Source of the DNA: Iodidimonas sp. SYSU 1G8
GTDB taxonomy: Bacteria; Pseudomonadota; Alphaproteobacteria; SMXS01
Direction of reading: 5' to 3'
Assembly: GCF_039655775.1 (NCBI RefSeq)
Contig: NZ_JBBYXJ010000002.1
Span: forward strand, 434,001-498,000
Length of the DNA: 64,000 bases
The position numbers and the translations under genes were made by a program. This document shows, piece after piece, positions 44,503-54,400 of this stretch (within the stretch, counting starts at the first letter, position 1; the number at the start of each line of letters is the position of its first letter). The notes below the pieces were generated by a model. The model saw nothing but the letters and a program-made list of their open reading frames with translations, did not search any database and was not told where the DNA came from.

Positions 44503-45306
44503 CTAGGCGAGCCGCTCGATCAGGGCCATGGCGGCCGCCGGGTTGGCGACCTTGTGGCCGCTGATGACATAGAGATAGACATCGCGCGCCGCCGGCGGCC
44601 TGGCTTCCGGCGGCGCGACGCTCTCCAGGTCGGCGGGCGTGCCGCCCGCGGCATAGGTGCGCGCCCGTTCGGCCCAGGCGTCGAGGGCCTGCTTCGAATA
44701 TCCCGCCGCCTCGCCTTCCGCCGTGCCCATGATCCGGGCATAGACGAAGGGCGCGGTCGGGTCGGCGATCTGGGGATATCTGGAATCGCCGGCCATGACG
44801 ATGGCGATGCCGGCCGCGCGGGCCATGTCGATGAACTCCGGCGTGCGAAAGCTGTCGTGGCGGACTTCCAGCGCATGGCGCAGCGGTCTTCCATCCAGCG
44901 CGTCCGGCAACAGGGCGATGAAGGCGGCCATGTCCTCGGGATCGAATTTCTTGGTCGGCGGCAGCTGCCAGTTGATGGCGCCGAGCGTCTCGCCGAGCGG
45001 GGCGACGCTGGCGAGGAACCGCTCGATGGACTCGCCGGCCTCGGCCAGGACGCGGCGGTTGGTGGCGAAGCGCGGTCCCTTCAGCGAAAACACGAACCCG
45101 TCGGGCGCCTCGTCGCGCCATTTGGCGAAGGTCTCGGGCTTCTGCGCGCCGTAGAAGGTGCCGTTGACCTCGATGGACGTCAGCTTGCGGCTGGCATATT
45201 CCAACTCGCGCTTTTGGGTCAGGTCGTCCGGATAGAACACGCCGCGCCAGGGCGCGAACGTCCAGCCGCCGATACCGATCCGGATCGAGGACGTCGTCTT
45301 GGGCAT
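44503..45306 (-). CDS. DUF72 family protein
   Basis: 267-aa TIM-barrel-like protein of the DUF72/YecE family, function unknown. Family marks are IRIGIGGWTFAPWRGVFYP at the start, LEYASRKLTSIEVNGTFYG, FVFSLKGPRFATNRR, LGAINWQLPPTKKFD, LRHALEVRHDSFR, and VYARIMGTAEGE. The ATG at 45306 has GGAG eight bases upstream. Divergent from the decarboxylase-like gene at 45483. Confidence 0.85.
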   Translation of the reverse strand: MPKTTSSIRIGIGGWTFAPWRGVFYPDDLTQKRELEYASRKLTSIEVNGTFYGAQKPETFAKWRDEAPDGFVFSLKGPRFATNRRVLAEAGESIERFLASVAPLGETLGAINWQLPPTKKFDPEDMAAFIALLPDALDGRPLRHALEVRHDSFRTPEFIDMARAAGIAIVMAGDSRYPQIADPTAPFVYARIMGTAEGEAAGYSKQALDAWAERARTYAAGGTPADLESVAPPEARPPAARDVYLYVISGHKVANPAAAMALIERLA

Positions 45307-45482
45307 GATCGGCTCCATGGTCTCGGCAGTGATTGCGCTTACGGGAATCTCGGCGCGGGCAGACCGGATTGCAACCGGCATGTCGGACAGCGGCCGGCCA
45401 GCCGCGGCGGGCCAGATTTGTCTTGCCGCCCCACGCCGGGTCGGCGGAAGCTTCTAGTTCCCCAACGCTGAAGGAGGACAGC

Positions 45483-46139
45483 ATGCCCCGGTTGAGACAG
45501 GTGCCGCGCGCCGAGGCGGCGCCCGAGGTGCTGAAATATTACGACGCGCTGTTTCCTGGCCGGGATCCCGTCACCGAGCCCGGCACCGCGACGGGGACGC
45601 CCGGCAACTGGTGGACCGTCTTCGCGCTGCGGCCCTATATCTTCAGCCATGCGACGGCGCATTTCGGGATGTTCGGCATGTTCGCCAACGCCTCGGTCAG
45701 CCAGCTCGATCCGGCGATTCGCGAAATCGCCATCCTGCGCGCGGGCTATGTGGCCGGCAGCCAGTTCGTCTTCTCGCAGCACTGCAAGGCGGGACGCAAG
45801 AACGGCCTGGCCGAAGAGAAGATCGCCGCCATTCCTCATTGGGCCGTGGCCGATGTCTGGACGCCCCTGGAACGGGCCGTGCTGGCCTGGACCGATGGCC
45901 TGATCCAGGATCGGGGCCGGGTCGCCGACGGCGTGTTCGAGGCGCTGAGCGCGCTGATGTCGGACGAGGACATTCTGGAACTGACCTATCACGTCTGCGG
46001 CTACAACACCCATGCCGTGATGTGCCGGGCCCTGCGCCTCGAATATGACGACGTGCCCGAGCGGATCGAGGAAGTTCCCATGCCGGACGGGCCGGGCGTG
46101 CAGGACTGGGCGGGCCGCGCATGGTCCAAGCCGGCGTGA
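45483..46139 (+). CDS. Carboxymuconolactone decarboxylase family protein
   Basis: 218-aa all-helical AhpD/CMD-fold protein. LDPAIREIAILRAGYVAGSQ is the family core helix, followed by FVFSQHCKAGRKNGLAEEKI with Cys and nearby His in the positions that give the fold its redox or catalytic site, and LERAVLAWTDGLIQ. Members act as peroxidase partners or in the protocatechuate pathway, and most are uncharacterised. AAGGAGG precedes the ATG. Its end overlaps the next gene, so the pair is co-transcribed. Confidence 0.82.
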   Translation: MPRLRQVPRAEAAPEVLKYYDALFPGRDPVTEPGTATGTPGNWWTVFALRPYIFSHATAHFGMFGMFANASVSQLDPAIREIAILRAGYVAGSQFVFSQHCKAGRKNGLAEEKIAAIPHWAVADVWTPLERAVLAWTDGLIQDRGRVADGVFEALSALMSDEDILELTYHVCGYNTHAVMCRALRLEYDDVPERIEEVPMPDGPGVQDWAGRAWSKPA

Positions 46140-47080
46140 AGGCGGTCCTGCAATACCGGGCGAGCGCGGGGTTTCGCGCCCAGCTGGAGGCGGCGCGCCC
46201 GTCCTGGCTCTCGCTCGCCATCGTCGAGGAGACGGACCGGGACGGCTTCGCGCGGGAGATGCGGGACGCGGAGGTGCTTTTGCATGTGCTGGAGCCGGTC
46301 ACCGGGACGGTCATGGCGTCGGCGCCGCGGCTGCGGCTGATCCAGAAAATCGGCGTCGGCGTCAACACCATCGACGTGGACACCGCCAAGGCCCGCGGGA
46401 TCGCCGTGTGCAACATGCCCGGCAGCAACAGCCAGGCGGTGGCGGAAGCGACCCTGCTGCTGATGCTGGCGACCCTGCGGCGCCTGACGGTGCTGGATGC
46501 CATGACCCGCGCGGGCGCGGGCTGGCAGCTGCCGATGGACAGTTTCGACGGAATGGGCGAGATCGGCGGCCGCACGGTGGGCCTGGTCGGTTATGGCGAC
46601 GTGCCCCGGCGCCTGGCGCCGGCGCTGCGCGCGCTGGGCGCCGACATCGTCTATACGGCCCGTTCGGAAAAGCCGGACGCGGTGGGCCGCTGGCGCTCGC
46701 TGGACGCGCTGCTGTCGATGTCGGACATCGTCTCGCTGCATGTGCCGCTGACTCCCGAAACCGCCGGGCTGCTGTCGCCGGCGCGACTCGCCGCGATGAA
46801 GCCGGGAGCGGTCCTGGTCAACACGGCGCGCGGCGGGCTCGTCGACGAGCCCGCGCTGGTCGAGGCGCTGCGCGGCGGACACCTGCGCGGGGCGGGACTC
46901 GACGTCTTCGCGGCGGAGCCGACCGGCGCCGGAAACCCGCTGTTCGGGATGGACAACGTGGTCGTCGCGCCTCACGTGGCCTGGCTGACGCCGGAGACGC
47001 TGGCCCGCAGCATTCATGTCGCCATGGACAATTGCGCCCGGCTGCGGTCAGGCGAGGCGCTGGTGCACCGGGTCGCCTGA
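46121..47080 (+). CDS. D-isomer-specific 2-hydroxyacid dehydrogenase
   Basis: 319-aa NAD(P)-dependent dehydrogenase of the D-2-hydroxyacid family. Catalytic residues are recognisable: Arg in NTARGGLVDE, Glu in AGLDVFAAEP and His in APHVAWLTPE. The dinucleotide motif reads GLVGYGDVPRRLA: the usual third Gly of GXGXXG is Pro here. The first ATG (46121) overlaps the previous gene by 19 bases; a GTG at 46136 overlapping its stop codon is the alternative. Substrate unknown. Confidence 0.85.
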   Translation: MVQAGVKAVLQYRASAGFRAQLEAARPSWLSLAIVEETDRDGFAREMRDAEVLLHVLEPVTGTVMASAPRLRLIQKIGVGVNTIDVDTAKARGIAVCNMPGSNSQAVAEATLLLMLATLRRLTVLDAMTRAGAGWQLPMDSFDGMGEIGGRTVGLVGYGDVPRRLAPALRALGADIVYTARSEKPDAVGRWRSLDALLSMSDIVSLHVPLTPETAGLLSPARLAAMKPGAVLVNTARGGLVDEPALVEALRGGHLRGAGLDVFAAEPTGAGNPLFGMDNVVVAPHVAWLTPETLARSIHVAMDNCARLRSGEALVHRVA

Positions 47081-47082
47081 CG

Positions 47083-47640
47083 TCACGGCCCCATGTTCAG
47101 CGGGCCGTAGTCCGGCAGCCCGTCATCCTGTGGCTCGGTCTGCGGTGTCTCCGGGAGCTTGAGGCGCTTGCCGTCGCGCCATTCCCAGGGCGTGATGTGC
47201 TCGCTGGACCACAGACCTTCATTGTTCACCCGCGCCGCGTCTTCGGCGGCGGCGTAGTCGCCGCCGGTCGCGCGGTCGGCGAAGGCCCAGCCGCTCCCGA
47301 CCATCCATGCGGCCAGATCCTCGCCATTCAGGTCGCAGACGGCCAGGATGTAGCCACTCACGTTGCGGATGGTCTGGCACCGCACCGGCTGGCCGCCGAT
47401 GAAGGAGGACAGCGAATTGCGTGATTCTTCCCCGCATGGCCAGGGCCGGTTGCCGTTCAGGCAGATCTGGTCGGGCTCGAGGGCATCGATCCCGAACAGT
47501 TTCACCATCTGCCCCTGCATTTCCAGGGTTTCGCCGTCGATCACGTTCACGGGACTGGTCGTGTCGGCCATCGCCAGCGATGGAACAACGGCGAGGCCGC
47601 AGGTCACAATTGCGTGTTTGAAAAGTGTCCGGATAGCCAT
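47083..47640 (-). CDS. Exported staphylococcal-nuclease-like protein
   Basis: 185 aa with a signal peptide (IRTLFKHAIVTCGLAVVPSL, cleavage after AMA). The mature domain follows the thermonuclease fold in bacterial relatives: VIDGETLEMQGQMVKLFGID, then the cysteine-bearing CLNGNRPWPCGEES and VCDLNGEDLAAWMVGSGWAF and ARVNNEGLWSS. The catalytic Arg-Asp-Glu set of nuclease is not clearly intact, so nuclease activity is uncertain. The ATG at 47640 is likely; ribosome site weak. Confidence 0.75.
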   Translation of the reverse strand: MAIRTLFKHAIVTCGLAVVPSLAMADTTSPVNVIDGETLEMQGQMVKLFGIDALEPDQICLNGNRPWPCGEESRNSLSSFIGGQPVRCQTIRNVSGYILAVCDLNGEDLAAWMVGSGWAFADRATGGDYAAAEDAARVNNEGLWSSEHITPWEWRDGKRLKLPETPQTEPQDDGLPDYGPLNMGP

Positions 47641-47984
47641 GCGACGGCGCAACCCCCTGGCCTGTATGTACGATCGCACAAGATATAGATCATTCGCCGG
47701 TCATTGGCGACACAGGCAGGGACCACGGGCTTTAGCGGTGCATATGCTCCGCGTAGCACGCTTCGGGCACCGGTAAGACTCCGTAACTATCCTTGCCGCG
47801 CCTTGCCGCGTCCGTGGTACTATCGGGTGCGGAGCCATGGCGGCGGACAAAAACTCAAGTGATAATCCCGCGTTAGGTGGCCGCCAGAGCCAGCTGTCCC
47901 GAAAAATTCCGTTGCCGCTCAAGGCCCGCGATGGTATGGCTTCTGGCAGGTAACCGAAGCCTTTGTGGGTTTGGAGGGGGTATT
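47641..47984. other. Intergenic region upstream of the surface-fibre locus
   Basis: 344 bases without a gene that I can support. It holds an exact tandem duplication CCTTGCCGCG-CCTTGCCGCG at 47791-47810, flanked by two ACTATC hexamers (47787-47792 and 47817-47822). TTGCCG with TACTAT 19 bases later is a possible but poor promoter. The long leader and the GGAGGGGG just before the 47985 ATG point to a regulated, well-translated first gene. Confidence 0.45.
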
Positions 47985-48671
47985 ATGAAGAGTGCCAACA
48001 AGTTGATGGCGGCTGCCGTCTGCTCGGCAGTCAGTGTCGTCATGGGCGCGTCGGCCGCGCTCGGCAATGGCTTCCTCGAGAATCGTCCGTGGCAGTTTGA
48101 CACCGCCAACGACAAGATCGCCAAGGCGTCCATCGCCGATCTTCGCGAGAAGAAGAAGGGCGGGTATTACGACGGTTTCGACACGACCATCAACAACAGC
48201 TATGCCACCAACATCGCGGGCGATCAGATCAACTGTAATCTAACGGCGTCCGCGATCGGCAATACGGCGTCCAACGGCGTCACCAGCAACGCATCGTCGC
48301 CCACCGTGGATACGCCCGGTTCGATCGGCGCGGATGCGACCGGTAATATCAGCACCACCTCGACGAACGGCACCAAGCCGACCAACGGGGCGAACAGCTC
48401 GGCGACGAGCAGTTCGACGGGCCAGTCGTCGGCCGTGGGACAGGCGGGTCAGCTGAGCAACACCTCGCAGGGCAATACGGGAAGCCCGCAGACCGCGAGC
48501 GTGGATAATTCGACGATTTCGAGCAGTGTCGACAACATGAACACGTCCGGGGGGACTTCGGAAGTCGCGCTCAACTCGAATATGGGCAATGAAGACAGCC
48601 CGCAGACCGCCAGCGTGGCGGACAGCCAGGCATGTGGGTTTAGTGAGTCGGCGTCCGCGCCGCTCAACTAG
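47985..48671 (+). CDS. Exported Ser/Asn/Thr-rich protein with one repeat unit, putative fibre subunit
   Basis: 228 aa. Signal peptide of about 27 residues (MAAAVCSAVSVVMGASAALG). After a charged segment (IADLREKKKGGYYDGFDTT) the protein is dominated by Ser, Thr, Asn, Gly and Ala. The stretch NLTASAIGNTASNGVTSN matches the repeat core of the giant protein at 51497. SPQTASV occurs twice (NTGSPQTASVDNS and NEDSPQTASVADS). Two Cys near the ends. Composition and position suggest a secreted minor subunit or nucleator, comparable in place to HfaA/CsgB, but I see no direct homology. GGAGGGGG lies 4 bases before the ATG. Confidence 0.6.
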   Translation: MKSANKLMAAAVCSAVSVVMGASAALGNGFLENRPWQFDTANDKIAKASIADLREKKKGGYYDGFDTTINNSYATNIAGDQINCNLTASAIGNTASNGVTSNASSPTVDTPGSIGADATGNISTTSTNGTKPTNGANSSATSSSTGQSSAVGQAGQLSNTSQGNTGSPQTASVDNSTISSSVDNMNTSGGTSEVALNSNMGNEDSPQTASVADSQACGFSESASAPLN

Positions 48672-48731
48672 ACGCGAAGTCGGTGGCCGGGAGCTTGACT
48701 TCCGGCGCCGTGGGGCAGGAGGGGGAATACC

Positions 48732-50048
48732 GTGATCGTTAGCTGGTCTAAGAAGATCGTCACATGTGGTGCCATCGTGGCGCTGACTGCCTGTACGGCG
48801 TCGGTTGACCACTACAAGCGGCACTCCGATGAGGCGCCAACCGTGCAGGGTCCGCCCGTCACCGATAATACGACGCCGCTCGAAGGCTCTTATCAGTGCA
48901 TGGCCGAGAAGATCCGCGAGACAGGCCGGAACAAGATCCGTGTCGCTGTCGGCAACATCAAGGATTACACGGGCAAGTTCAGCGAATCGGAAGGCGGTAA
49001 CCCGATCACCCAGGGCGGCGCCCTGATGGTGATGTCGGCGCTCGGCAAGCTGGGCGACGCGGTGCGCCTGCAGGAACGCTTCGACACCCAGGTGACGGAA
49101 CTGGAATTGCGCTACCTGGACCGGCGCTATCTGGGCGACGGTTCGGTGCATGAAGTCCGCGGCAAGACCGGCGGTTCGCAGAAGGTTCCGTGGAAGCCCT
49201 ATTACGGCGGCACGGTCATCGAATCCGACTACTTCATCGTCGGCGGCATCACCGAGCTGAACTACAACGTGCATTCCGGCGGTCTCGAAGTCGTCGTCGA
49301 CGGCATCGGGGGCAAGGGCCGCGTCTTCACCGTCAACGTGGCCGTCGATCTGCGTATCGTCGATACCTCGTCGCTGGAAGTGCTCAAGACGGTCAGCCTG
49401 CAGAAGCAGATCACCGGCTATGAAGTCGGCGTGAACGTGTTCGAGTTCTTCAAGAACACGCTGGTCGACGTGAGCGGTGGCCTGAAGAGCCAGGAGCCCC
49501 TGCAGCTCGGCGTGCGCACCACGCTCGAACTCGGCGTTCTGGAACTGATCGGTTCGGTCGCCGGCGTCGACGAAAAGCCGCTGGTCAATTTCGACGGCGT
49601 CAACCCGTGCCCGACCGTGGGCGGCGTACCCGCCGCCGTCGTGCCGACGCCGGTCGCCGAGGTTCCGCCTCCGGTCGAGGCGCCGGCCCCGGCTCAGTCG
49701 AGCAATTTCACGGTCTACTTCGCCACCGGCAGCGCCGAGCTGACGCCCGAAGCGCTCAAGACCATCAAGGATGCCGCCGCCGCCGCCAAGGCCGGTCAGG
49801 CCGCCAACCTGCTGCTCGAAGGCCATACGGACACCCAGGGTGGCGAGCTTTACAACCTGGATCTCTCGCGCCGCCGTGCCGTGGTGGTTCAGGGCGCGCT
49901 TGTCCAGGAAGGCATCGTGAAGAACCGCATCTCGCTGGTGTGGTATGGCGAGAGCCAGCCGGCGGTGAAGACGGCCGATGGTGTGGCCGAGCCGCTGAAT
50001 CGCCGCGTCGTCATCCAGATCCTGGAAGATACCGCGCTGTTGAAGTAG
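48732..50048 (+). CDS. CsgG/HfaB-type secretion lipoprotein fused to a C-terminal OmpA domain
   Basis: 438-aa outer-membrane lipoprotein, lipobox LTAC at C21. Residues about 55-290 match the CsgG/HfaB family: RNKIRVAVGNIKDYTGKF, ITQGGALMVMSALGKLGD, YFIVGGITELNYNVHSGG, VDLRIVDTSSLEVLKTVSLQ. CsgG forms a nonameric pore that exports curli subunits; HfaB anchors the Caulobacter holdfast. A Pro-rich linker (about 295-318) leads to an OmpA domain ending at 438: FTVYFATGSAELTPEAL, and LLLEGHTDTQGGELYNLDLS followed by RRRA, with Asp and Arg for peptidoglycan binding. The fusion would tie the pore to the cell wall. 60 bases after the previous gene. Confidence 0.85.
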   Translation: MIVSWSKKIVTCGAIVALTACTASVDHYKRHSDEAPTVQGPPVTDNTTPLEGSYQCMAEKIRETGRNKIRVAVGNIKDYTGKFSESEGGNPITQGGALMVMSALGKLGDAVRLQERFDTQVTELELRYLDRRYLGDGSVHEVRGKTGGSQKVPWKPYYGGTVIESDYFIVGGITELNYNVHSGGLEVVVDGIGGKGRVFTVNVAVDLRIVDTSSLEVLKTVSLQKQITGYEVGVNVFEFFKNTLVDVSGGLKSQEPLQLGVRTTLELGVLELIGSVAGVDEKPLVNFDGVNPCPTVGGVPAAVVPTPVAEVPPPVEAPAPAQSSNFTVYFATGSAELTPEALKTIKDAAAAAKAGQAANLLLEGHTDTQGGELYNLDLSRRRAVVVQGALVQEGIVKNRISLVWYGESQPAVKTADGVAEPLNRRVVIQILEDTALLK

Positions 50049-50076
50049 GTCCCGATACGAACCACAGGAGGTTGCT

Positions 50077-51285
50077 GTGACACTGACGTGGTTCGGTACG
50101 GGTTTGTTGATTGCCGGGGTGTCCGCGTTGGTCTCAGCGCCTGTCGCGGCCCAGCCACTCAACATTGCCTCGCCCCAGGAAGCAGCGCCGGTCGATGCCG
50201 GCCTGCCCCTGGGCGGTGAGGAAGAGACGGATCAGTCTCCTTCATTCGTGACCAGGCCTCCTGCGTCCGCCTCCCAGACACCTGCTCCGGGTACATACGG
50301 CGTGGAGTGGGCGGATCATGTCTCGCCCTCGTTCCGGCGCTGGGTTCAGGGCGGCGATGTGGTTGCCGCCCCGCCCGCCGATCCGGCGATTCGCAACCGG
50401 CCGGACGCGGAGCAGACGGCCAGCGATCTGAATACGGTCGAGAACGCTCGGGAAAGAGTAAAGACCGCTTCGGCGGGCGTCCCCGCCTCGGCCGCCGCAA
50501 CGCGGTTTCTCAAGAGGATCAGCCGCTCGCATGCCCGCGCGATCGTGGGACCCGAGGGCGCCCTGATGGGCGCGGAACTGGCGGACGGTATCCAGATGAC
50601 GCCGCTCACCCGCAGCCGCAGCAAGGGGACCCTGTTCGACCGGTCGTTGCCCGACGCCGGTGCGCCGCCCAAATTGGCCCAGGCGCCGTTACCCGGCCCG
50701 GGACCGTTGCAGGACATGCCGGCGCCGGAGACCTATGACGGCGCGCCCCTGTTCGGCATGGAGGGCGATCAGCCGCGGGAAAAAGGGTATACGCTCGCGG
50801 TCCGCGATGGCGCGGTCATCGGCATGGAACTGGGCGATCACGTCAGCGTGGTCCATGTCTCCCGTTTCGCCAAGGGCGAGGCGCCGGACTCGGGCGAGGT
50901 GGCCATCTATCCCCGGTCGCGCTACCGGCCCTTCGGTCCGATCAATTCCTTCGAACATCTGGATCCGTTTCTCGCGATCAATGTGGAGCCGCTCCAGACC
51001 GCGGCCGATCCCAGCGATCCCGCCCCTGTCGCGCGCAGCGCCTACGCCATCGGGTTCTGGGACCTGCCAGGCGACGTGCCCATGCCGCTGTCCGACAAAT
51101 CCATGTACGAATTCCGCGACCGTCTGATCGCCGATCAGCGTGATCCGCGCAATTGTTGCGGTCCGACGCGGATCACGGTGATGCACAATCCGCTCGCCAT
51201 CGCCATCCTGCCGAACTCGTTCAATTCCATGCCGGGCCAGACGGCGCAGGTCGTGCCGCTAGCGCCGGGCATGCCGGCCTGGTAA
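50077..51285 (+). CDS. Exported protein of unknown function in the fibre locus
   Basis: 402 aa starting at a GTG with AGGAGG five bases upstream. The signal peptide ends near residue 25 (hydrophobic core GLLIAGVSALVSAP, cleavage after VAA). A Pro/Ala/Glu-rich disordered region (about 40-75) precedes two more ordered parts: KRISRSHARAIVGPEGALMG and YTLAVRDGAVIGMELGDHVS, and the end with DPRNCCGPTRITVMHNPLAI (paired Cys). I recognise no family. Its place, 28 bases after the CsgG-like gene, suggests an accessory factor of the same system, such as a periplasmic chaperone or assembly protein. Confidence 0.6.
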   Translation: MTLTWFGTGLLIAGVSALVSAPVAAQPLNIASPQEAAPVDAGLPLGGEEETDQSPSFVTRPPASASQTPAPGTYGVEWADHVSPSFRRWVQGGDVVAAPPADPAIRNRPDAEQTASDLNTVENARERVKTASAGVPASAAATRFLKRISRSHARAIVGPEGALMGAELADGIQMTPLTRSRSKGTLFDRSLPDAGAPPKLAQAPLPGPGPLQDMPAPETYDGAPLFGMEGDQPREKGYTLAVRDGAVIGMELGDHVSVVHVSRFAKGEAPDSGEVAIYPRSRYRPFGPINSFEHLDPFLAINVEPLQTAADPSDPAPVARSAYAIGFWDLPGDVPMPLSDKSMYEFRDRLIADQRDPRNCCGPTRITVMHNPLAIAILPNSFNSMPGQTAQVVPLAPGMPAW

Positions 51286-51496
51286 TCGGGCGCGGCCGGG
51301 CCTGACGCGCCCATCTCCTTACGAATATTACGGTTTCAAAACACCCAGTCTGGGTAGAGCCGCCCTTTTCCTCTGGCCCTTCGTTGCGGCTTTGGGTTAG
51401 CATATCGTTACGGCTGCGAGAGGGGCTGCCGTTCCGCGTGCTTTTGTCGGCTAACCAAGGCATGCGGGAAATGTGGGCTATTATGGGGGCTACCAA

Positions 51497-54400
51497 ATGA
51501 AGATGAATCGCGTACTGGCGACGGTGAGTGTCGTTGCCTTGACCACGGCTGCCGGCATGACTGGCGCCCGGGCCGACAACGTGCTCTATGATCTGAGCGC
51601 CATTCCGCCGACCATCACGGCCGCGGCGGCCAGCGCTTCGGTGATCACCAGCAACCAGCTGGACAGCGTAACCTCCATCACCGCCACCAACTCGGTCACC
51701 CTGATCGGCGCGCCGCTCGTCGGCACCCACGACCTTGAAGGCGGCACCGATTCGGTCTTCGTCGACATCAACGACATCTTCGCCGAAGCCACGGGCAACA
51801 CGAAGACCAACAGCGTCGACCTCAACACCGCTACCGGCGCGCCGACCCTGAACGCGGCCACCGCCGCGACGCTGCAGGTCAATTTCGGCGGCGGCACCGC
51901 GACGCTGGATGCGGCCGTCACGACCGCGACCATCCGCGCCGACTTCGAGGATGCCGGCACGGGCAGCAATCTCGTCGTTGACGCCAACACGGTGCGTGCC
52001 GACGCGGTGGTGAACGAGGCCACGAACACGGTCGCCGGCGACATCAACCAGCTGCTGACCAGCACGGAAGCCGGTGGCTCCGTGGTCTCTCTGCCGGGCA
52101 CCCCGAACGAACTGACGGCCGGCGCGACGGTGCTGACGGCGAACGCCCAGCTGATCGACAATCTCGCTTCCCCGATGGCCAGCGTCGATGAGACGCGCAT
52201 TGGTCTCGGCGCCACGGTCGACGGCACGCCGGCCTCGCTGGTCGGTGTCAATCTGGACGTCACCGACAACCTGGTGCGGGCCCGCTTCAACGGCAACGAC
52301 GCCACCAACCGGGTCGCGGTCGCCGATGGCGGCGCGGTCACGCTCAATGGCACGGCCGGCGTCGCCAATCTACAGAGCGCGGCAGGCGTGGACGCCTTCG
52401 CCGCAAGCATCACGAACACGGTGATCGAACTAGGCGACACGTCACCCGTCACCGACGAAGCGATCGCCGACCTGACCGGCAGCACGGCCGAGTTCACCGG
52501 CAACGACATTCTCGGCGCGGTCGCGTCCAACAGTTCGGTCAACTCGGTCGCGCTGGCGGACACGGTCAGCCAGAACCCGGTCAACGGCACCCAGGTCAAC
52601 GCGGTCGATTTCACCGGCGGCACCCTCCTGCAGGTTGGCGCCGATCTGTTCGTCCAGAACGTCCAGTATGCCGAGGTGGACGCCAACGCCAACGTGAATG
52701 GCGATCTCAACGTTCTGATCGAGGACGTGTCCGGCTCGACGGTGCTCGCGGATGGCAACAGCGTCGGCGCGACCGCGACGGGAAATGCGACCGTCAATGC
52801 CATCGGCGTGGGCGATGCGACCACCTTCTCGTCCATCACCGCCGTGCAGTCGGTGCAGTATGCGGAAGGGGCGCAAATCGCCAATTCGGGCGCGAGCATT
52901 AACGGCTCCAACCTCAGTGTCTCCATTGCCAGCCTCAACGCCAATGGCGATATCGTCTCGACCGCGGTATCGACCACGGACAACCGCCTGTATACCGAGG
53001 CGATGGGCAACACCCATGACAGCAGCATCGCCATCGACGGCACCACGCTCAATTCCGTGGGGGGCCTCAATGGCGCGGGCGTCGACAGAAGTCTGTCCGA
53101 ATCCTCCATTGCCGCCGATACCAGCCTCCTGACTGGTCAGGTGCTGGATGGCGGCGGCGCGCAGGCGACGACCATCTCGCGCATCCGCGTCGATGCCTCG
53201 CTGGCCGGCACGCCGACGTCCGACATCACCTCGTCGACCATCGATACGTCGGAGAACGAGATTTCGGCGCTGGCGATCGGCAACCTGTCCACCGAAGCCA
53301 GCATCGCCCTCGACGCGACCAGCGTGGGGTCGGGCGCGGCGGTGGTGAGCGTGCAGACGGTCGAGGACGGCGCGTCGCTGAGCGCTCGGACCGACTCGCC
53401 CATCGGCAATCAGAGCCAGGTCGAAGTGTGGGGCTTCCCCGCGCAGATCGTCGACTCGTCCATCAACACCGACGGCAACGTGTTCAGCGCGCGGGTTTTC
53501 GGCAATCTGGTCGACGGCACGGGTAACTCGCTGGATGTCGATGCGACCACGATCACCAGCAACAATCTGGTTCCTGGCAACGGGTCGGCGAACAATCGTA
53601 GCCTGCCGGGCAACACCGCATTCGCCGACATGCTCGTGATCAACGACCAGTCGGTCGAGGATCTGGAAGGCTCGGTCGTCACGGCGGTCAACGGCCAGGC
53701 GGCCGATGCCGGCCAGGGGGATTTGGTGTTCGTGCGGATCGGCCTCAGCGATCAGTTCGCGCTGAGCAACACGGATTTCACCATCAACGACAATCAGGGC
53801 GTGGTCGCCGCCACGCTCAACCAGGCGGTGTCCTCGGCCACGGTCGCTGCCGTGACGAACAACGCGGGAACGGCTCTGCTCAACGTGCAGTCGGTGCGCG
53901 ACGAAGACGGCAATGGCAGCTCGGCCGGCCTCGTCGCCAACCAGTATGACGCGGACATGACGCTGAGCATCGGCGCCAATGCGGACGGCGCGCCCCTATC
54001 CATCGCCGATGGCAATTTCGAGATCGTCAGCAATGATCTGCTGGCGTCGGGCCGTGTCAATCTGGCGACCAACACGGTCGCGGTCTCCGGCCAGAGCCAG
54101 ACCATCGTCGGCAAGCAGACCGCCGGCCAGGAAACCGCGGTGCTGGACGTGCAGGTGGAGACGTTCGGCGTGACGTCGCTGTTGAACGACCAGTCCTTCG
54201 TCGATCTGTCGCCCACGGGAATCGGCAGCGGCGTGGGCGTGGTGAACGACAATTCCGACTTCAGCATGGTGATCGCGACGGACGGCGCTTTCGCCAACAG
54301 CGTCGCACAGATCGATGACAACACCATGCGCGTCCAGGCCCTGGGCAACGATGCCAGCAACAGCCTGACCGTGGCGATCGACACGTTCGACCTGTCGCAG

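Noticed and set aside
48240-50165. 641-codon open frame opposite the CsgG/OmpA gene
   Set aside because: No signal, domain or ribosome site; codon-position bias belongs to the sense strand.
51344-51354. CCCAG-T-CTGGG in the gap before the giant repeat gene
   Set aside because: Loop of a single base and no T-run; not a convincing terminator or operator.
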